This document shows, one piece after another, positions 12,591 to 21,611 of a stretch of 21,709 nt of DNA (within the stretch, counting starts at the first letter, position 1; each line of letters begins with the position of its first letter). The notes beneath the pieces are model-generated. The model saw only the letters and a program-made list of their open reading frames with translations, ran no database searches and was not told the origin of the DNA. The position numbers and the translations under genes were made by a program. Where the stretch lies: IMG/VR virus record IMGVR_UViG_3300046690_000528, positions 1-21,709 of that record; one strand, written 5' to 3'. Source of the stretch: a virus.

Positions 12591-14711
12591 TCAGGCGCGC
12601 AGAGCGCGCACGTTCTTGATATAGACGTCGCCGACAAACGCCGAGACGGTGAAAAACAACCTGAAACTGGACGCCTGCGGAGGGACAGTCTGGATCCGGT
12701 GATCGACTGTCATTGCCCGGTTACGCCCCGCCGCGAAGTTTGGAAGCACCGGATCCGCGTAGGCATCGCCCATCCTGTACGTTGTGCCGAGATCGTTTCC
12801 GACCTGATTGCCCTGATAGTCATAAAAGCGCATGAATACGCGGATATTGAGGTCGCCGGTCGTACCATTCGCAAATACGTCGCAACCGGGACAATAGGTT
12901 TCACCCGGCTTGCACGGAATGCTCTCGTTAGAATGAAATGTAATCGTCGAATCGGCCGCCGCGCCGTGCAGATGCAATGACTGACCAAGCGTCGGGGTCG
13001 ACTGGATGTCTCGCACGTCGACATCGGTCAATCCGAGATCGCGCGTCCAGTGCGTGAGAGCGTCGGCGCTCGTTCCGATTGCGTTCGCTGAAAAATCATA
13101 GTCCCGGCCGAGAGAGCGCGAGCGCGTGAGGGGTACGTAATAGCCCTCCTGAATCGTGCCCTCGAGTGCGTGGATCAGCACGTTGTCGCCGACGATTGGC
13201 GTGTCGGCGAGATAGGGGCGCCACAGGTAACGCAACGAGGTACCGAACGCTGACATACGCACGCGATTCGCCGCGTTGCCGTCGATAAGGGTGCGCGGCG
13301 AAGCAATGAACGATGCGTCGACATAATGCGTCGGCAGAATCTCGTGCCCCTGCATCGTCAGCTCGATACGTTCACCGCTCGCCGTCGCATCGAACCACAG
13401 GCGGTCGAACGCCTCCGAATGACCACCCTTGAACAGAAAACGCGAGTAGCGCCCGAGCGCATTGATTTTGAAGGGCGTCGCGTGGTAGTCGAACGAGCAA
13501 CCGCCGAATTCGTAGCTGTAGCCGTCACAGTTGTGATAAACGGCATTGTTAGCCGCAGCGAATACGCAGTCGTTGAATGTCATACGTTCGCCACTATTGA
13601 CCACTGGCGTGGCGCTGCTTACGTACAGGTTTTCCGAGCCGTTCTGCTCGAACCGGCAGCGCTCCCACGTGATCAGATACAAATTGATCGGATCGTAGCG
13701 CAATGCGCCACGCCAGCCCGTTACAATCACGTTGCGGCCGCCGGTGTCGCGAATGTCGCTGGATTCGGCCGTCGTGTTACCCATCCGGAGACCCCAGCCG
13801 GTTGACGTCGCCTTGCCCGGCCCCAGCACGACAATCGAGCCTGCGCTGCCATCCAGGAAGGGGGCCACCGACGCCCACTTTGCATCGCCCATCGCAATGG
13901 CCGTCTGTTCGTTACGCATGACGATGCCGTCCTTGGCTACATCAAGCGTGCGGAAGTCCAGCAGCACAACACCTTTCGATCGCATCCGGTGCCAGGGCAG
14001 CAGGTTCAACGTATCCGAAAGCTTGTAGACGCCAGGCGGCACGTCAATCACCGGTGCGGGATAGGGACTGCCCTGCGCCGTGACCAGTGCGGTAACCCGT
14101 GCGATTGCGGCCTTGAACGCTGCGGTGGAATCCGCAGCGCCGGCCGGATCTGCCTCGTAGCTCGCGACACTTACCGACTCATTAAGAATCGCCGCGAGCA
14201 TTTGCCGCGCCGCTCCGTCACCGGCCGCAAGAAAGCCAATGAGCGACGCCCCGCCGCCGCCTGAGAGCACTCTGTCGTCGACAGCGTGAGCGACCATTGC
14301 GACGCCCTTGCCAGCGTCAGCACTCGCCAGATCCCGATCGTCGACGGCGTGCGCCACCATCCTGACGCCCTTGTCTGGATTCGCCAGATCCTCGACGGTT
14401 GCGCCCTGATGCACCCCAATGCGGCCGGCAGCCAGATCCGCTGCGATGTCATTCGAGACGAACGCCGCAGACGACAGTGCAACGTATGCCACGCCACCCG
14501 CGACGACAATATCCTTCATCGCGAGGGTCATGCCGGCGATCCAGTCTCCACGCACGTTGTAGGCCTTGAGCGTGGCCACGGCATTCGCCATCGTCGGGAT
14601 CGGGCCGCCGTCGGTCTGCACGATGGCATCCGCCTCACCGTGGATGACCTGATGCGCGAGGTCGCAGTCGACCGACAGCCGGTCAATCTTCTGAATTGTG
14701 GAAAGTGCCAT
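12591..14711 (-). CDS. Tailspike / tail fibre protein with beta-helix (pectate-lyase-like) domain
   Basis: This is a 706-aa protein starting at ATG 14711. The N-terminal part (about 1-100) resembles tail-fibre attachment domains (ADAIVQTDGGPIPTMANAV; then WIAGMTLAMKDIVVAGGVAYV). A linker of two similar units (about 109-148, MVAHAVDDR twice) follows. From about 185 a region starts with SYEADPAGAADSTAAF and VIDVPPGVYKLSDTL, the typical entry into a right-handed parallel beta-helix ('pectate lyase 3' type), and runs to about 470. The last 150 residues are beta-rich (ITFHSNESIPCKPGETYC, ASSFRLFFTVSAFVGDVYI), like a CBM/jelly-roll cap. It probably binds and depolymerises a host surface polysaccharide, so it would define host range. 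It is preceded by its own terminator-bounded leader and ends 14 nt before the next gene's start. Confidence 0.85.
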   Translation of the reverse strand: MALSTIQKIDRLSVDCDLAHQVIHGEADAIVQTDGGPIPTMANAVATLKAYNVRGDWIAGMTLAMKDIVVAGGVAYVALSSAAFVSNDIAADLAAGRIGVHQGATVEDLANPDKGVRMVAHAVDDRDLASADAGKGVAMVAHAVDDRVLSGGGGASLIGFLAAGDGAARQMLAAILNESVSVASYEADPAGAADSTAAFKAAIARVTALVTAQGSPYPAPVIDVPPGVYKLSDTLNLLPWHRMRSKGVVLLDFRTLDVAKDGIVMRNEQTAIAMGDAKWASVAPFLDGSAGSIVVLGPGKATSTGWGLRMGNTTAESSDIRDTGGRNVIVTGWRGALRYDPINLYLITWERCRFEQNGSENLYVSSATPVVNSGERMTFNDCVFAAANNAVYHNCDGYSYEFGGCSFDYHATPFKINALGRYSRFLFKGGHSEAFDRLWFDATASGERIELTMQGHEILPTHYVDASFIASPRTLIDGNAANRVRMSAFGTSLRYLWRPYLADTPIVGDNVLIHALEGTIQEGYYVPLTRSRSLGRDYDFSANAIGTSADALTHWTRDLGLTDVDVRDIQSTPTLGQSLHLHGAAADSTITFHSNESIPCKPGETYCPGCDVFANGTTGDLNIRVFMRFYDYQGNQVGNDLGTTYRMGDAYADPVLPNFAAGRNRAMTVDHRIQTVPPQASSFRLFFTVSAFVGDVYIKNVRALRA
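14277..14400 (-). repeat. Imperfect tandem repeat inside the tailspike gene
   Basis: The DNA encoding the linker repeats with a period of about 63 bp (21 codons). Both units encode an L-A-(N/S)-x-D-x-G-x-x-MVAHAVDDR pattern. It lies between the virion-attachment part and the beta-helix. Confidence 0.65.
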
Positions 14712-14733
14712 ACATGGGTTTCCCGGTAGAAAT

Positions 14734-14758
14734 AAAAAAGGCCGCGCTCAGGCGGCCT
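14734..14758 (-). terminator. Intrinsic terminator after the gpJ-like gene
   Basis: On the minus strand, GGCCGC-ctgagc-GCGGCC is followed by TTTTTT, 21 nt after the stop codon of the gpJ-like gene and before the tailspike start. The tailspike may thus depend on read-through or antitermination, or on a separate promoter. Confidence 0.8.
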
Positions 14759-14778
14759 CTGTGTCATGCGTCTGCTGG

Positions 14779-17700
14779 TCAAGCTGGTCCGCCGCCATCC
14801 CTCGGACCGCCATCACCACCGGGCGGCGAAGCAACAACCGGTGTGCCGGTCGACACGCTGCCCCACGAGTTGTAGGCATAGACGGTGTAGGTCTCTGCGT
14901 CCTGGTCGATCGTGCAGGTTCCCGTCGTGCTGTCGCATACGACGACGCCGTCCGGATCCGCGACACGATAGCCAGCGACATCCGGATAGCCCGCGACGCT
15001 CATCAACAAAGTCACTGTGGTGTCCCCGCCAGTTACGGCCACGCTCGGCGCAGGCGGAGGCTGGTTCGTGACGGTGATCGTGCCGGGATTGCCTGAACCA
15101 GCGATGTTGCCGGCGGCCACCTTCACGTCGAACGTGCCCGCGACGGCGCCGTAGAACTTCGCCTGATCAAGCGTCCAGGTAAAGTTCTGTGCCGTGATTT
15201 CCGCCCCGTATTTGACGACGCCGCCCACCACCACACTAACGTCGAAATAATCGACATCCGGCAGGCGCTGGATCTCGATCGACAGTTGATTGCCGGCAAA
15301 CGGTTCGCGCAACGTGAGCACAGGTGGCGCCGGCGGATATCTGAACTCGTCGACCGTTCCTGTCCAGGTCGCAAACGGACCTGGCAACCCGCTGGCGCCA
15401 TATGCGCGCACGCGAAACTCCCACGTCCCCAGCGCGATAGGCACGGTCAGGACATTGCCCGCCGACGTGCCGAGCTGCGCCCACGTCACGCCAGCGTCGA
15501 GGCTGCCCTGATACTCGTACAGCAATGCCCCTGCGGCCGGCGACGCGGTGATCGACACATAGCCCGGCGTGATTTTCGAGTTGGCACTCACCTGCGCAAT
15601 GATCGGCGCGTGGATCACGCCCGGCAGAAGCGACGGCGACACGGGCGCAGGCGGGTTCATGCCGGTCTCGGCAGTGTGAGGACTTTCCGCGTTGTTCACG
15701 AACGTCAGCTCAACCTGCCCGTCGCGCGGCGTCGCCTTGATCAGCCGGACGTCCTGCGCAATCCGGTCGAGCGCCGGACCAAACGAAAACCGCGTCGGCT
15801 CTTCCGAGTGACCGTCGCTAAAGTCGAAGAGCTCCGGCAACGGATCCACCAGCATCATCGACATGCCGTCGGCATCGCCAGCCGGCTGCGCAACGCGAAG
15901 CGCTGCCGTCGGGGCCCCATTGCGCTGAGCGAAATAGACATAATGCTGTGCGCCGGCCGTCCATTCAAGCTGCTCACTGACGTCGACGCGCACCCCATCA
16001 AAACTCTCGACGACACCGGAAATGCCCCACTTCGGCAAATCGTGTGAGATTCCAACCAGATCGCCATAAAGCGGAATCAGACCGTCCAGCTCGGTCGTGA
16101 TCATGATTGTCTTGCGTTGATCGCGGTTCGCATAGGCCATATAAATGCCCTCGCGCCATGCCTGCGCACGCTTCGTAGGGCCGACCATCTGGATCCGCTT
16201 TTCGACCAAAGCCGGCGAGCCCGTCGGAACACAGGCGACGTCCTGCCATGACCACGTAGTCTCATCCATGTATTCGACCGTCACGTAGTCCGGCGAATCA
16301 ACGCTGAAGAACCCGTAATCCGCCTCAAATGAACCCGCCACGATGTTCTGCGGCGTGTACATTGCCGTGCGAACGGTCTTCAGCTCATCCCGCACGATGC
16401 TGATTACTCCGCCGAAGTACATCGGGATTGCCCGGCCAGCACGGCAGATCGTAGTCAGCGCATCCCAGAACGATCCCTTCGTATCGAACACGCCGTTGAA
16501 CTCGTCGCCACGCGAAGTCCACACTGCATCGAGACGTTCCAGCGCATCAATGTCCAGCCGCTTGTCAGGCAAGCCAAGACTATAGTCGGCGTTGCGGACC
16601 GCATCAGCTATCGCCCATGCAATGCTCCTTGTCGGTTGCGGATCGCTCCACCCACTCCCCGTCCAGATCGGCAGCTTTCGTGTCGCGATCACGTGCACGT
16701 CGTGCGCCGTGCTTGAATTCAGCGAATTCGTGGCTCGCGCGCGCATCGCCAGCAAAGTCACATTGCCGTAATATCGCTCGCTCGGCAGGTAGGCGCGCAA
16801 TGCCGCCCACTGAATCCGGTTCTGGGCACGCGTGTCCGTGTTCAGATTTGTCGTGCGGCGCATGCGGACCTCGTAGCGGCCCGGAGTGACGCTGTAACGG
16901 TACGAGATCATTTGCGGCTGGGAGGTCGCCATACTGAGCTCCCGCAGATCAAGCCCGATCCAGTCACCTGCCGCTGCGCCGGCGTCGTCAATGAGCCGCG
17001 CCTGCGCCTCAAATGTAAGCGAGAGGTTCTGCAGCGAACCGTCGTCGGCCGCGTAAAAGAGCCCCGACGGTAGCGTGATGTCAAGCCCGATAAAATTCGC
17101 CGCGCTCGCTGCCGGATTGGCAACAAATGGCCCGACCCAGTCGCCGCTATCGTTTGGCGCCTGCAGTTCGATCCCGCTAACTGCATCACTCGTTACGACG
17201 TTATCGGGAAAAAGCGTGACCGCCTGGTTCGGCCCGATAACCTGATAGTCAATCTCGCTGAAATTGCCGATGTCCGTCGTACCGATCAGGACCTGTTCGA
17301 TCTCGATCTCGCCTTTCGAAATGCAGAAAAGCTGATACACGTAGAGATCGTTGCCCAGATACTCCGTGTACGGTGTTGCTGCCAGGTCGGGCGTGACGTT
17401 CATCCGGCCATAGAGAACTGGAATCGCCTCAAGCAGCCTTGCGGCGTTGCCGCTAGCCGATAGCGAATAGGTCGGGCTGTTCGTGACGCCCTGCGCGACG
17501 CTGGCCGTTTTGGCTGGGACGATCGCGTTGATCAGCATCGAACCCGCAGCCATGACGGCCATCGACACGCCAGTTGAGACAACGGCGTACGACGTCGCCA
17601 TACCCGCAGCTGCTGCCGCTGCGGCCGACGACGCCCCAGTGTAGGCAGCCGCAGCAGCACCGCCCGTGTAGACCGAAGCAACAGCCACTGCAACCAGCAG

Positions 17701-17976
17701 TATGGCCTGCAGGGGATTTGATCCGCCACCGCCTTTTGGTACAGGAATGAACTGCACGATCGCCCCGTGCGGGATCGGCCTTTCCCAATCGCTCCTTAAC
17801 CAGTAATCGCTGTCCACGCAGATGATCGTGTGCTGCGTGTCGACGCCGACCCGCTCGGCCCACTCTGCAGGCGTCAATGGCGAGTCCAGCTCATAGACCT
17901 GCCGGCCCTGCGCATGACAATACGGATTCACGGCGCGAACGATCGTCGCCTTATAGGAAGCTGTACCAGCTAGCAC
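14779..17976 (-). CDS. Tail tip / host-specificity protein (gpJ-like) with C-terminal Fn3-type domains
   Basis: This is a protein of about 1065 aa. The frame is open to 18321, but the first 115 codons of that ORF are a shadow of the NlpC/P60 gene. The best start is GTG 17976 (VLAGTASYKATIVRAVNPYC), with GGGG about 8 nt before it, overlapping the NlpC/P60 gene by 26 nt. The N-terminal part includes an Ala/Gly-rich hydrophobic stretch (about 68-130), as in other gpJ-like tail tip proteins. The middle (ARLLEAIPVLYGRMNVTPDL; RAGRAIPMYFGGVISIV) matches the conserved core of lambda gpJ and related central tail fibres. From about 790 onward there are repeated beta-sandwich units (APIIAQVSANSKITPGYVSI; APPVLTLREPFAGNQL; APSVAVTGGDTTVTLLMS), probably Fn3 domains, ending in a Gly-rich tail. 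It would form the tail tip that contacts the receptor and starts DNA ejection. Confidence 0.85.
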   Translation of the reverse strand: MLAGTASYKATIVRAVNPYCHAQGRQVYELDSPLTPAEWAERVGVDTQHTIICVDSDYWLRSDWERPIPHGAIVQFIPVPKGGGGSNPLQAILLVAVAVASVYTGGAAAAAYTGASSAAAAAAAGMATSYAVVSTGVSMAVMAAGSMLINAIVPAKTASVAQGVTNSPTYSLSASGNAARLLEAIPVLYGRMNVTPDLAATPYTEYLGNDLYVYQLFCISKGEIEIEQVLIGTTDIGNFSEIDYQVIGPNQAVTLFPDNVVTSDAVSGIELQAPNDSGDWVGPFVANPAASAANFIGLDITLPSGLFYAADDGSLQNLSLTFEAQARLIDDAGAAAGDWIGLDLRELSMATSQPQMISYRYSVTPGRYEVRMRRTTNLNTDTRAQNRIQWAALRAYLPSERYYGNVTLLAMRARATNSLNSSTAHDVHVIATRKLPIWTGSGWSDPQPTRSIAWAIADAVRNADYSLGLPDKRLDIDALERLDAVWTSRGDEFNGVFDTKGSFWDALTTICRAGRAIPMYFGGVISIVRDELKTVRTAMYTPQNIVAGSFEADYGFFSVDSPDYVTVEYMDETTWSWQDVACVPTGSPALVEKRIQMVGPTKRAQAWREGIYMAYANRDQRKTIMITTELDGLIPLYGDLVGISHDLPKWGISGVVESFDGVRVDVSEQLEWTAGAQHYVYFAQRNGAPTAALRVAQPAGDADGMSMMLVDPLPELFDFSDGHSEEPTRFSFGPALDRIAQDVRLIKATPRDGQVELTFVNNAESPHTAETGMNPPAPVSPSLLPGVIHAPIIAQVSANSKITPGYVSITASPAAGALLYEYQGSLDAGVTWAQLGTSAGNVLTVPIALGTWEFRVRAYGASGLPGPFATWTGTVDEFRYPPAPPVLTLREPFAGNQLSIEIQRLPDVDYFDVSVVVGGVVKYGAEITAQNFTWTLDQAKFYGAVAGTFDVKVAAGNIAGSGNPGTITVTNQPPPAPSVAVTGGDTTVTLLMSVAGYPDVAGYRVADPDGVVVCDSTTGTCTIDQDAETYTVYAYNSWGSVSTGTPVVASPPGGDGGPRDGGGPA

Positions 17977-18340
17977 GTGGATACCCCACTTTTTTAAGTT
18001 TTGACCGCTCGGTGAAGATGACGCCCGCCCCCTCCTGCGCGTGAAGCACTCCGCCGCCGTCGAGATTGAGATACACGCCAACGTGCGGACGATCTCCACC
18101 GCGAAGCAGCACACCGCACCCGTGCACGGGCCGCGCGATGACGTTCCACGCCCCCGAGTCCATCTGTTCGCGATAGAGGTCTCGCCGCATGTCTGGCATC
18201 GCGGGCAGCTCCGGTAGTACAAGATCGAAGTGGTGAAGCTGGACCCAGCGCAGCAGTCCCCAGCAGTCGAAGCAGTCGGGACCCCGAGCACCGTCCGCCC
18301 AGGGGAGGCCGATGTAGGCATTAGCCTGTTCTGGCGTCAT
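17951..18340 (-). CDS. Tail assembly protein, NlpC/P60 peptidase fold
   Basis: This is a 129-aa protein from ATG 18340. The motif GPDCFDCWGLLRWV carries the catalytic cysteine (probably Cys26 in DCWG), and RPHVGVYL carries the catalytic histidine about 60 residues later. This is the papain-like fold of NlpC/P60 cell-wall peptidases. In lambda-like phages this corresponds to the peptidase domain of gpK, the tail tip protein that cuts peptidoglycan during infection. The start overlaps the stop of the DUF1833-like gene by 4 nt (ATGA), and its 3' end overlaps the gpJ-like gene. A LysM/JAB domain as in full gpK is absent. Confidence 0.85.
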   Translation of the reverse strand: MTPEQANAYIGLPWADGARGPDCFDCWGLLRWVQLHHFDLVLPELPAMPDMRRDLYREQMDSGAWNVIARPVHGCGVLLRGGDRPHVGVYLNLDGGGVLHAQEGAGVIFTERSKLKKVGYPRASWYSFL

Positions 18341-18876
18341 CGCACGAGCCCCGGAAAGACGTCCGGGCTATAGACGTCCGAAGGAAATGGACTGTTGTTG
18401 ATGTCGGTGAGCGCCGCCGTCGCCGTGACCCGCGTCAAAGTTGCTTTGGCACTCGCGACATATAGCGTCAGCGGTTCTTCGTCGTGCGGCCCTGCAGCCG
18501 GATTGGAGGCGAGAAAACGTCTGTGAGTGCATTCGATTTTCTCGGTCTGCGTAACCGCACTTTCGAGATGGCCGATAATCTGGGCGCTCGCACCGTCGAT
18601 CACGATGTCGATTTGCGGCGCCTGCCCCTCCTCCATCGACGGTAGCGCAAACTGGAACGCAACGGCGGTGAAGGTCACGCTCTGTCCCGCGTTTAGCGGT
18701 GCATCACTCTCCAGTGTTGCGACCAGATCGTTATAGTCGGCGACCACGCGGATCGGCGCGGGATTGCCCGCATCATCGATAAACGACGAATGCCGCAATT
18801 CCAGCGTCGTCAGCACGACCTCGTCTTGCGGATTGCTGGCGTAGACTTCCGCCAGCGCCTCAGTGATTGTCGCCAT
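18337..18876 (-). CDS. Minor tail protein, DUF1833-like
   Basis: This is a 179-aa protein starting at ATG 18876 (MATITEALAEVYASNPQDEV). GAGGTGG lies 5 nt upstream and decides against the ATG at 18885. The pattern 'L.E.YAS.P....V.l.TLEL.H..F.....P..vv.d..d..a.LE..ap.nag..V.F..vaF.f..P....G....i.i.iD' fits the phage DUF1833 family found between the tail genes and NlpC/P60 in many proteobacterial siphophages. It is all-beta and probably part of the tail tip, equivalent in position to lambda gpL. Its start overlaps the previous stop by one base (TGATG) and its stop overlaps the next start (ATGA). Confidence 0.75.
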   Translation of the reverse strand: MATITEALAEVYASNPQDEVVLTTLELRHSSFIDDAGNPAPIRVVADYNDLVATLESDAPLNAGQSVTFTAVAFQFALPSMEEGQAPQIDIVIDGASAQIIGHLESAVTQTEKIECTHRRFLASNPAAGPHDEEPLTLYVASAKATLTRVTATAALTDINNSPFPSDVYSPDVFPGLVR

Positions 18877-19373
18877 CAGTTCCACCTCATCGGACCGGGT
18901 AACTGCACGTGTATGAGTTCGTGAAGCGAGTCACTCATTGCCGCAATTTCGGCCTCTGTGTACGCACGCAACACTTCATATTCATCTCGCGACGGCAACG
19001 GCAGCGCCTTCACTTCAAGCGTGGCGGTCACGTCGAGCCAGGCACGCGAGTCGCTGATCGCTGACTTGTACGGCGGATCGTCCATGAATCTCGCCTGCAC
19101 CTGATTCACCCCCATACCGTTGAGCAGACCGACAGCGAACCAGTCCGTGCCAAGATTGATTTCGTATGCCAGAAACCCTTCAAAGATCGCGTGCTGCGCG
19201 TGCGTGAAGCGCCACGTCACCGACACGTGCGATGGGAGACTGGTGAAGCGGCGCCGCTGTCGGGCTGCACCGTTGTCCATATCGGTTCGCGCGTACGGTG
19301 TCACCGGCTGGATGCCATAACCGCTCGCACGCGGATCCGGCAGCGTGGCTGGCCACGTCGGAAGATCTGCCAT
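18876..19373 (-). CDS. Minor tail protein (gpM-position), function unknown in detail
   Basis: This is a 165-aa protein from ATG 19373, overlapping the tape measure stop by one base (TGATG). It starts MADLPTWPATLPDPRASGYG and contains a beta-rich core (VSVTWRFTHAQHAIFEGFLA, GTDWFAVGLLNG, AWLDVTATLEVKALPLP). 'P.wP..LP.p...gy......' followed by a 'v...w..t..q...f..f......G..wF.' pattern is common in minor tail proteins encoded right after the tape measure gene. It would be equivalent in position to lambda gpM. A structural role at the tail tip is inferred from order only. Confidence 0.7.
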   Translation of the reverse strand: MADLPTWPATLPDPRASGYGIQPVTPYARTDMDNGAARQRRRFTSLPSHVSVTWRFTHAQHAIFEGFLAYEINLGTDWFAVGLLNGMGVNQVQARFMDDPPYKSAISDSRAWLDVTATLEVKALPLPSRDEYEVLRAYTEAEIAAMSDSLHELIHVQLPGPMRWN

Positions 19374-21611
19374 CAGGTTTGCCCCACGGTTCGGTTAAGC
19401 CCGTACTGCTGCTGCATGGTGCGGGCCGTCGCACCCCGGCCTGATCGGATGCCGGAAGCAATGTGCTGGTCGACCTTTTCCAGAATAACGTCGAGCCGCA
19501 TACCGCCGTTCGGCATCTTCGTCTGGTTGACCTGGGCACCGGCCGGCGCGTTGTGGATATGCAGATCGACGTTCGGTCCTGATACCGAGGCGCCCGACGA
19601 GTCGTCTCCAACATACCCACCGTTAGCGAAGCGATTGCGGCCACTGACACCATGACCGCCGTTAAGAGCCTGCAGAAACGAGCGAACGCCCGGCTGCGAG
19701 ACGACGCTCTCCTTCACTACAAACTCACCATTCGAGAGCTTCGCGTTGATGCTGTCGCTGGTTCCTGTGCCCGGCCCCGACACGTCGCCACCGCCTGCGA
19801 ACATCAACCCGGCATCGGCGCCGAACAACGCGCCGCTGCCCTGAATGGACGACGGCATCGTAAAGCCGTATGCCGCGCTTCCCGTTGCCGCCGTCGACGT
19901 CGGAAAGATCGAGCCAAACAGGCCGTTGACGATGCTCGAATACGCCTTGTTCGCGAAAAGCTGCGCGAACGAAGCGAGCATGCTGGATACCATCGACTGA
20001 ACGGCCTGTGCGGGCGTTCTGGAACCCGTCACGATGTCCGAGAACATCCCGGAGAAAGCACTCTTGCCGGCGTCGGCGAAGTCCTGAAAGTAGTTCTGGC
20101 TATCGAGCATCGACTGCCGGATCTTGTCGCGCAACTGGTCAAGGTTGCGCAGCACACCCTCGTCGGTCGTTTGCCACGAAAGCCTGTTCACCTGCTCATA
20201 CAGGGACTGCAGCGACTGCACGGTGTCGGCCGAATTCGAACGCAATTGCGAAAACGCATCGAGCAGACCGGTCACGCCCGTCTGCTGGTCGAGGGAAATA
20301 CTGTTTTGTGCCTCTTTCGATTGCGTGATCACGTCGTTGTATTGAGCGATCAGCAACGTGAGCTGCCGGTTCTGGTCGAGGAATGCGGCGCCACTCAGAT
20401 CGCCCGTCGTCGCCGCCTGCAGCATCGCACCGCGGTTCTTTTCATCGTACTCGTGTGCAGCCTTTGGAGCGCTCACACCCGACTGCGCGAGAAGCGCATC
20501 GCGTGTATCTTCGATGGACTTCTGGTACTTGCGCTGCGCCTCTGTCTGCTGCGTCAGGTAGACAGCATCCTTCGCTGCGTTATCCTGCCGGACCTTGGTA
20601 ATTTTCGTATCGACTTCACCGATCTCCTGCGTGATCTTGATCCGTTCGTCGAGCGGCGCTCTCCAGTACGCATCCTGCAGCGTTTTCTTCTCCTGCTCGT
20701 AGGCCGCGATCTGCTTCTGAGCGGCATCATCGGCCGCTGTGATTTCTGCCGTGTAGAAAGTCTGGTCGGAAATCAAAGTGGCTTTGTGCAGCGCCTGCAA
20801 CTGGTCGTCCGCCGCCTTGTACGCCGACTGGATCAGGTCCAGCCCGTTTTTGGTCGTCTGCAAGGCAGCGTCCAGCATGCTCTTGCGGATCCTGTTTGCT
20901 TCGGACTGCCCCGAGTGGTCGCTGTACTGCTTGCGCAGATAAGCCTCATCGGCGGCCTGCTGCTGCTTCGAAACAGGACTGTTCGGATTGGCCTTGTTGT
21001 ACTCCGCGACCTTTTTGCGATAGTCATCCAGCGCCTGACTGACGCGGCTAATGCCTTTTTCCTCGTCCTGCAGCTTCTTCAGGAAGTCAGACGCGGCGAT
21101 GCCGGCCTGTTGCGTTTGCGCCTGTAGCGACTTCTCCGTCGCTGCATCCTGCGCACGCAAAGCATCACGATTCAGCGATTCAAGCTTCGCCTGCGCCGCC
21201 TGAAGCTGCGGTTGCAGCAGATCGGCATTCATCTGGCCGCTGGGTGCATTCAACGCGTTTTGCAACCGCTGCACCTCCGCCGTTGCGCTTGTGATCTGCT
21301 CGGCAGCCGTCTCCGCGCGACCGATAGATTTCATCCATTCCCACGCGCCACTGACGGCATTGCCAACTTTTCGCCACGCAGTTTCCAGCAGCCCCAGATT
21401 CTTGAGGGATTCGTTGCGTAGCTGGTCGTCGAGCGCCTTCGCGACAACGAGCATTGCGCCCTGCTTGTCGCCCACGTCTTCAAGCTGCCGGATGTAATCG
21501 TATTGCGCGGTCGTGATGAAGTGCATGCTCTGGTTATGCTGCTCGGCCCACTTCGCCACGCCTTCGGGCATCCTGGCGTAATCCTTCGCGATATCGTCGA
21601 GCTTCTCACCG
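19373..21611 (-). CDS. Tail tape measure protein, 5' end removed by an IS insertion
   Basis: An open frame of 732 codons exists from ATG 21571. The same frame continues 13 codons upstream (GEKLDDIAKDYAR) until it meets the IS end at about 21612, so the native gene began further upstream. The protein is long, helical and rich in Ala/Gln/Asp. It has many coiled-coil stretches (LQNALNAPSGQMNADLLQPQ; AADDQLQALHKATLIS; LRDKIRQSMLDSQNYFQDF) and a C-terminal Gly/Ser-rich region (GGDVSGPGTGTSDSINAKLS, NGEFVVKESVV). The latter is the usual C-terminal signature of lambda-type tape measure proteins. Tape measure proteins set tail length and pass into the host at DNA ejection. The N-terminal part is lost or separated, so functional virions are not expected from this copy. 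Confidence 0.85.

Noticed and set aside
17977-18321. 115-codon extension of the gpJ-like protein
   Set aside because: It is a different-frame shadow of the NlpC/P60 gene with a Cys/Arg-rich random composition.
19652-21127. 491-codon ORF on the + strand, antisense to the tape measure gene
   Set aside because: It is a high-GC antisense shadow. It is Arg/Leu-rich with no start signal, while the opposite strand codes a clear tape measure protein.
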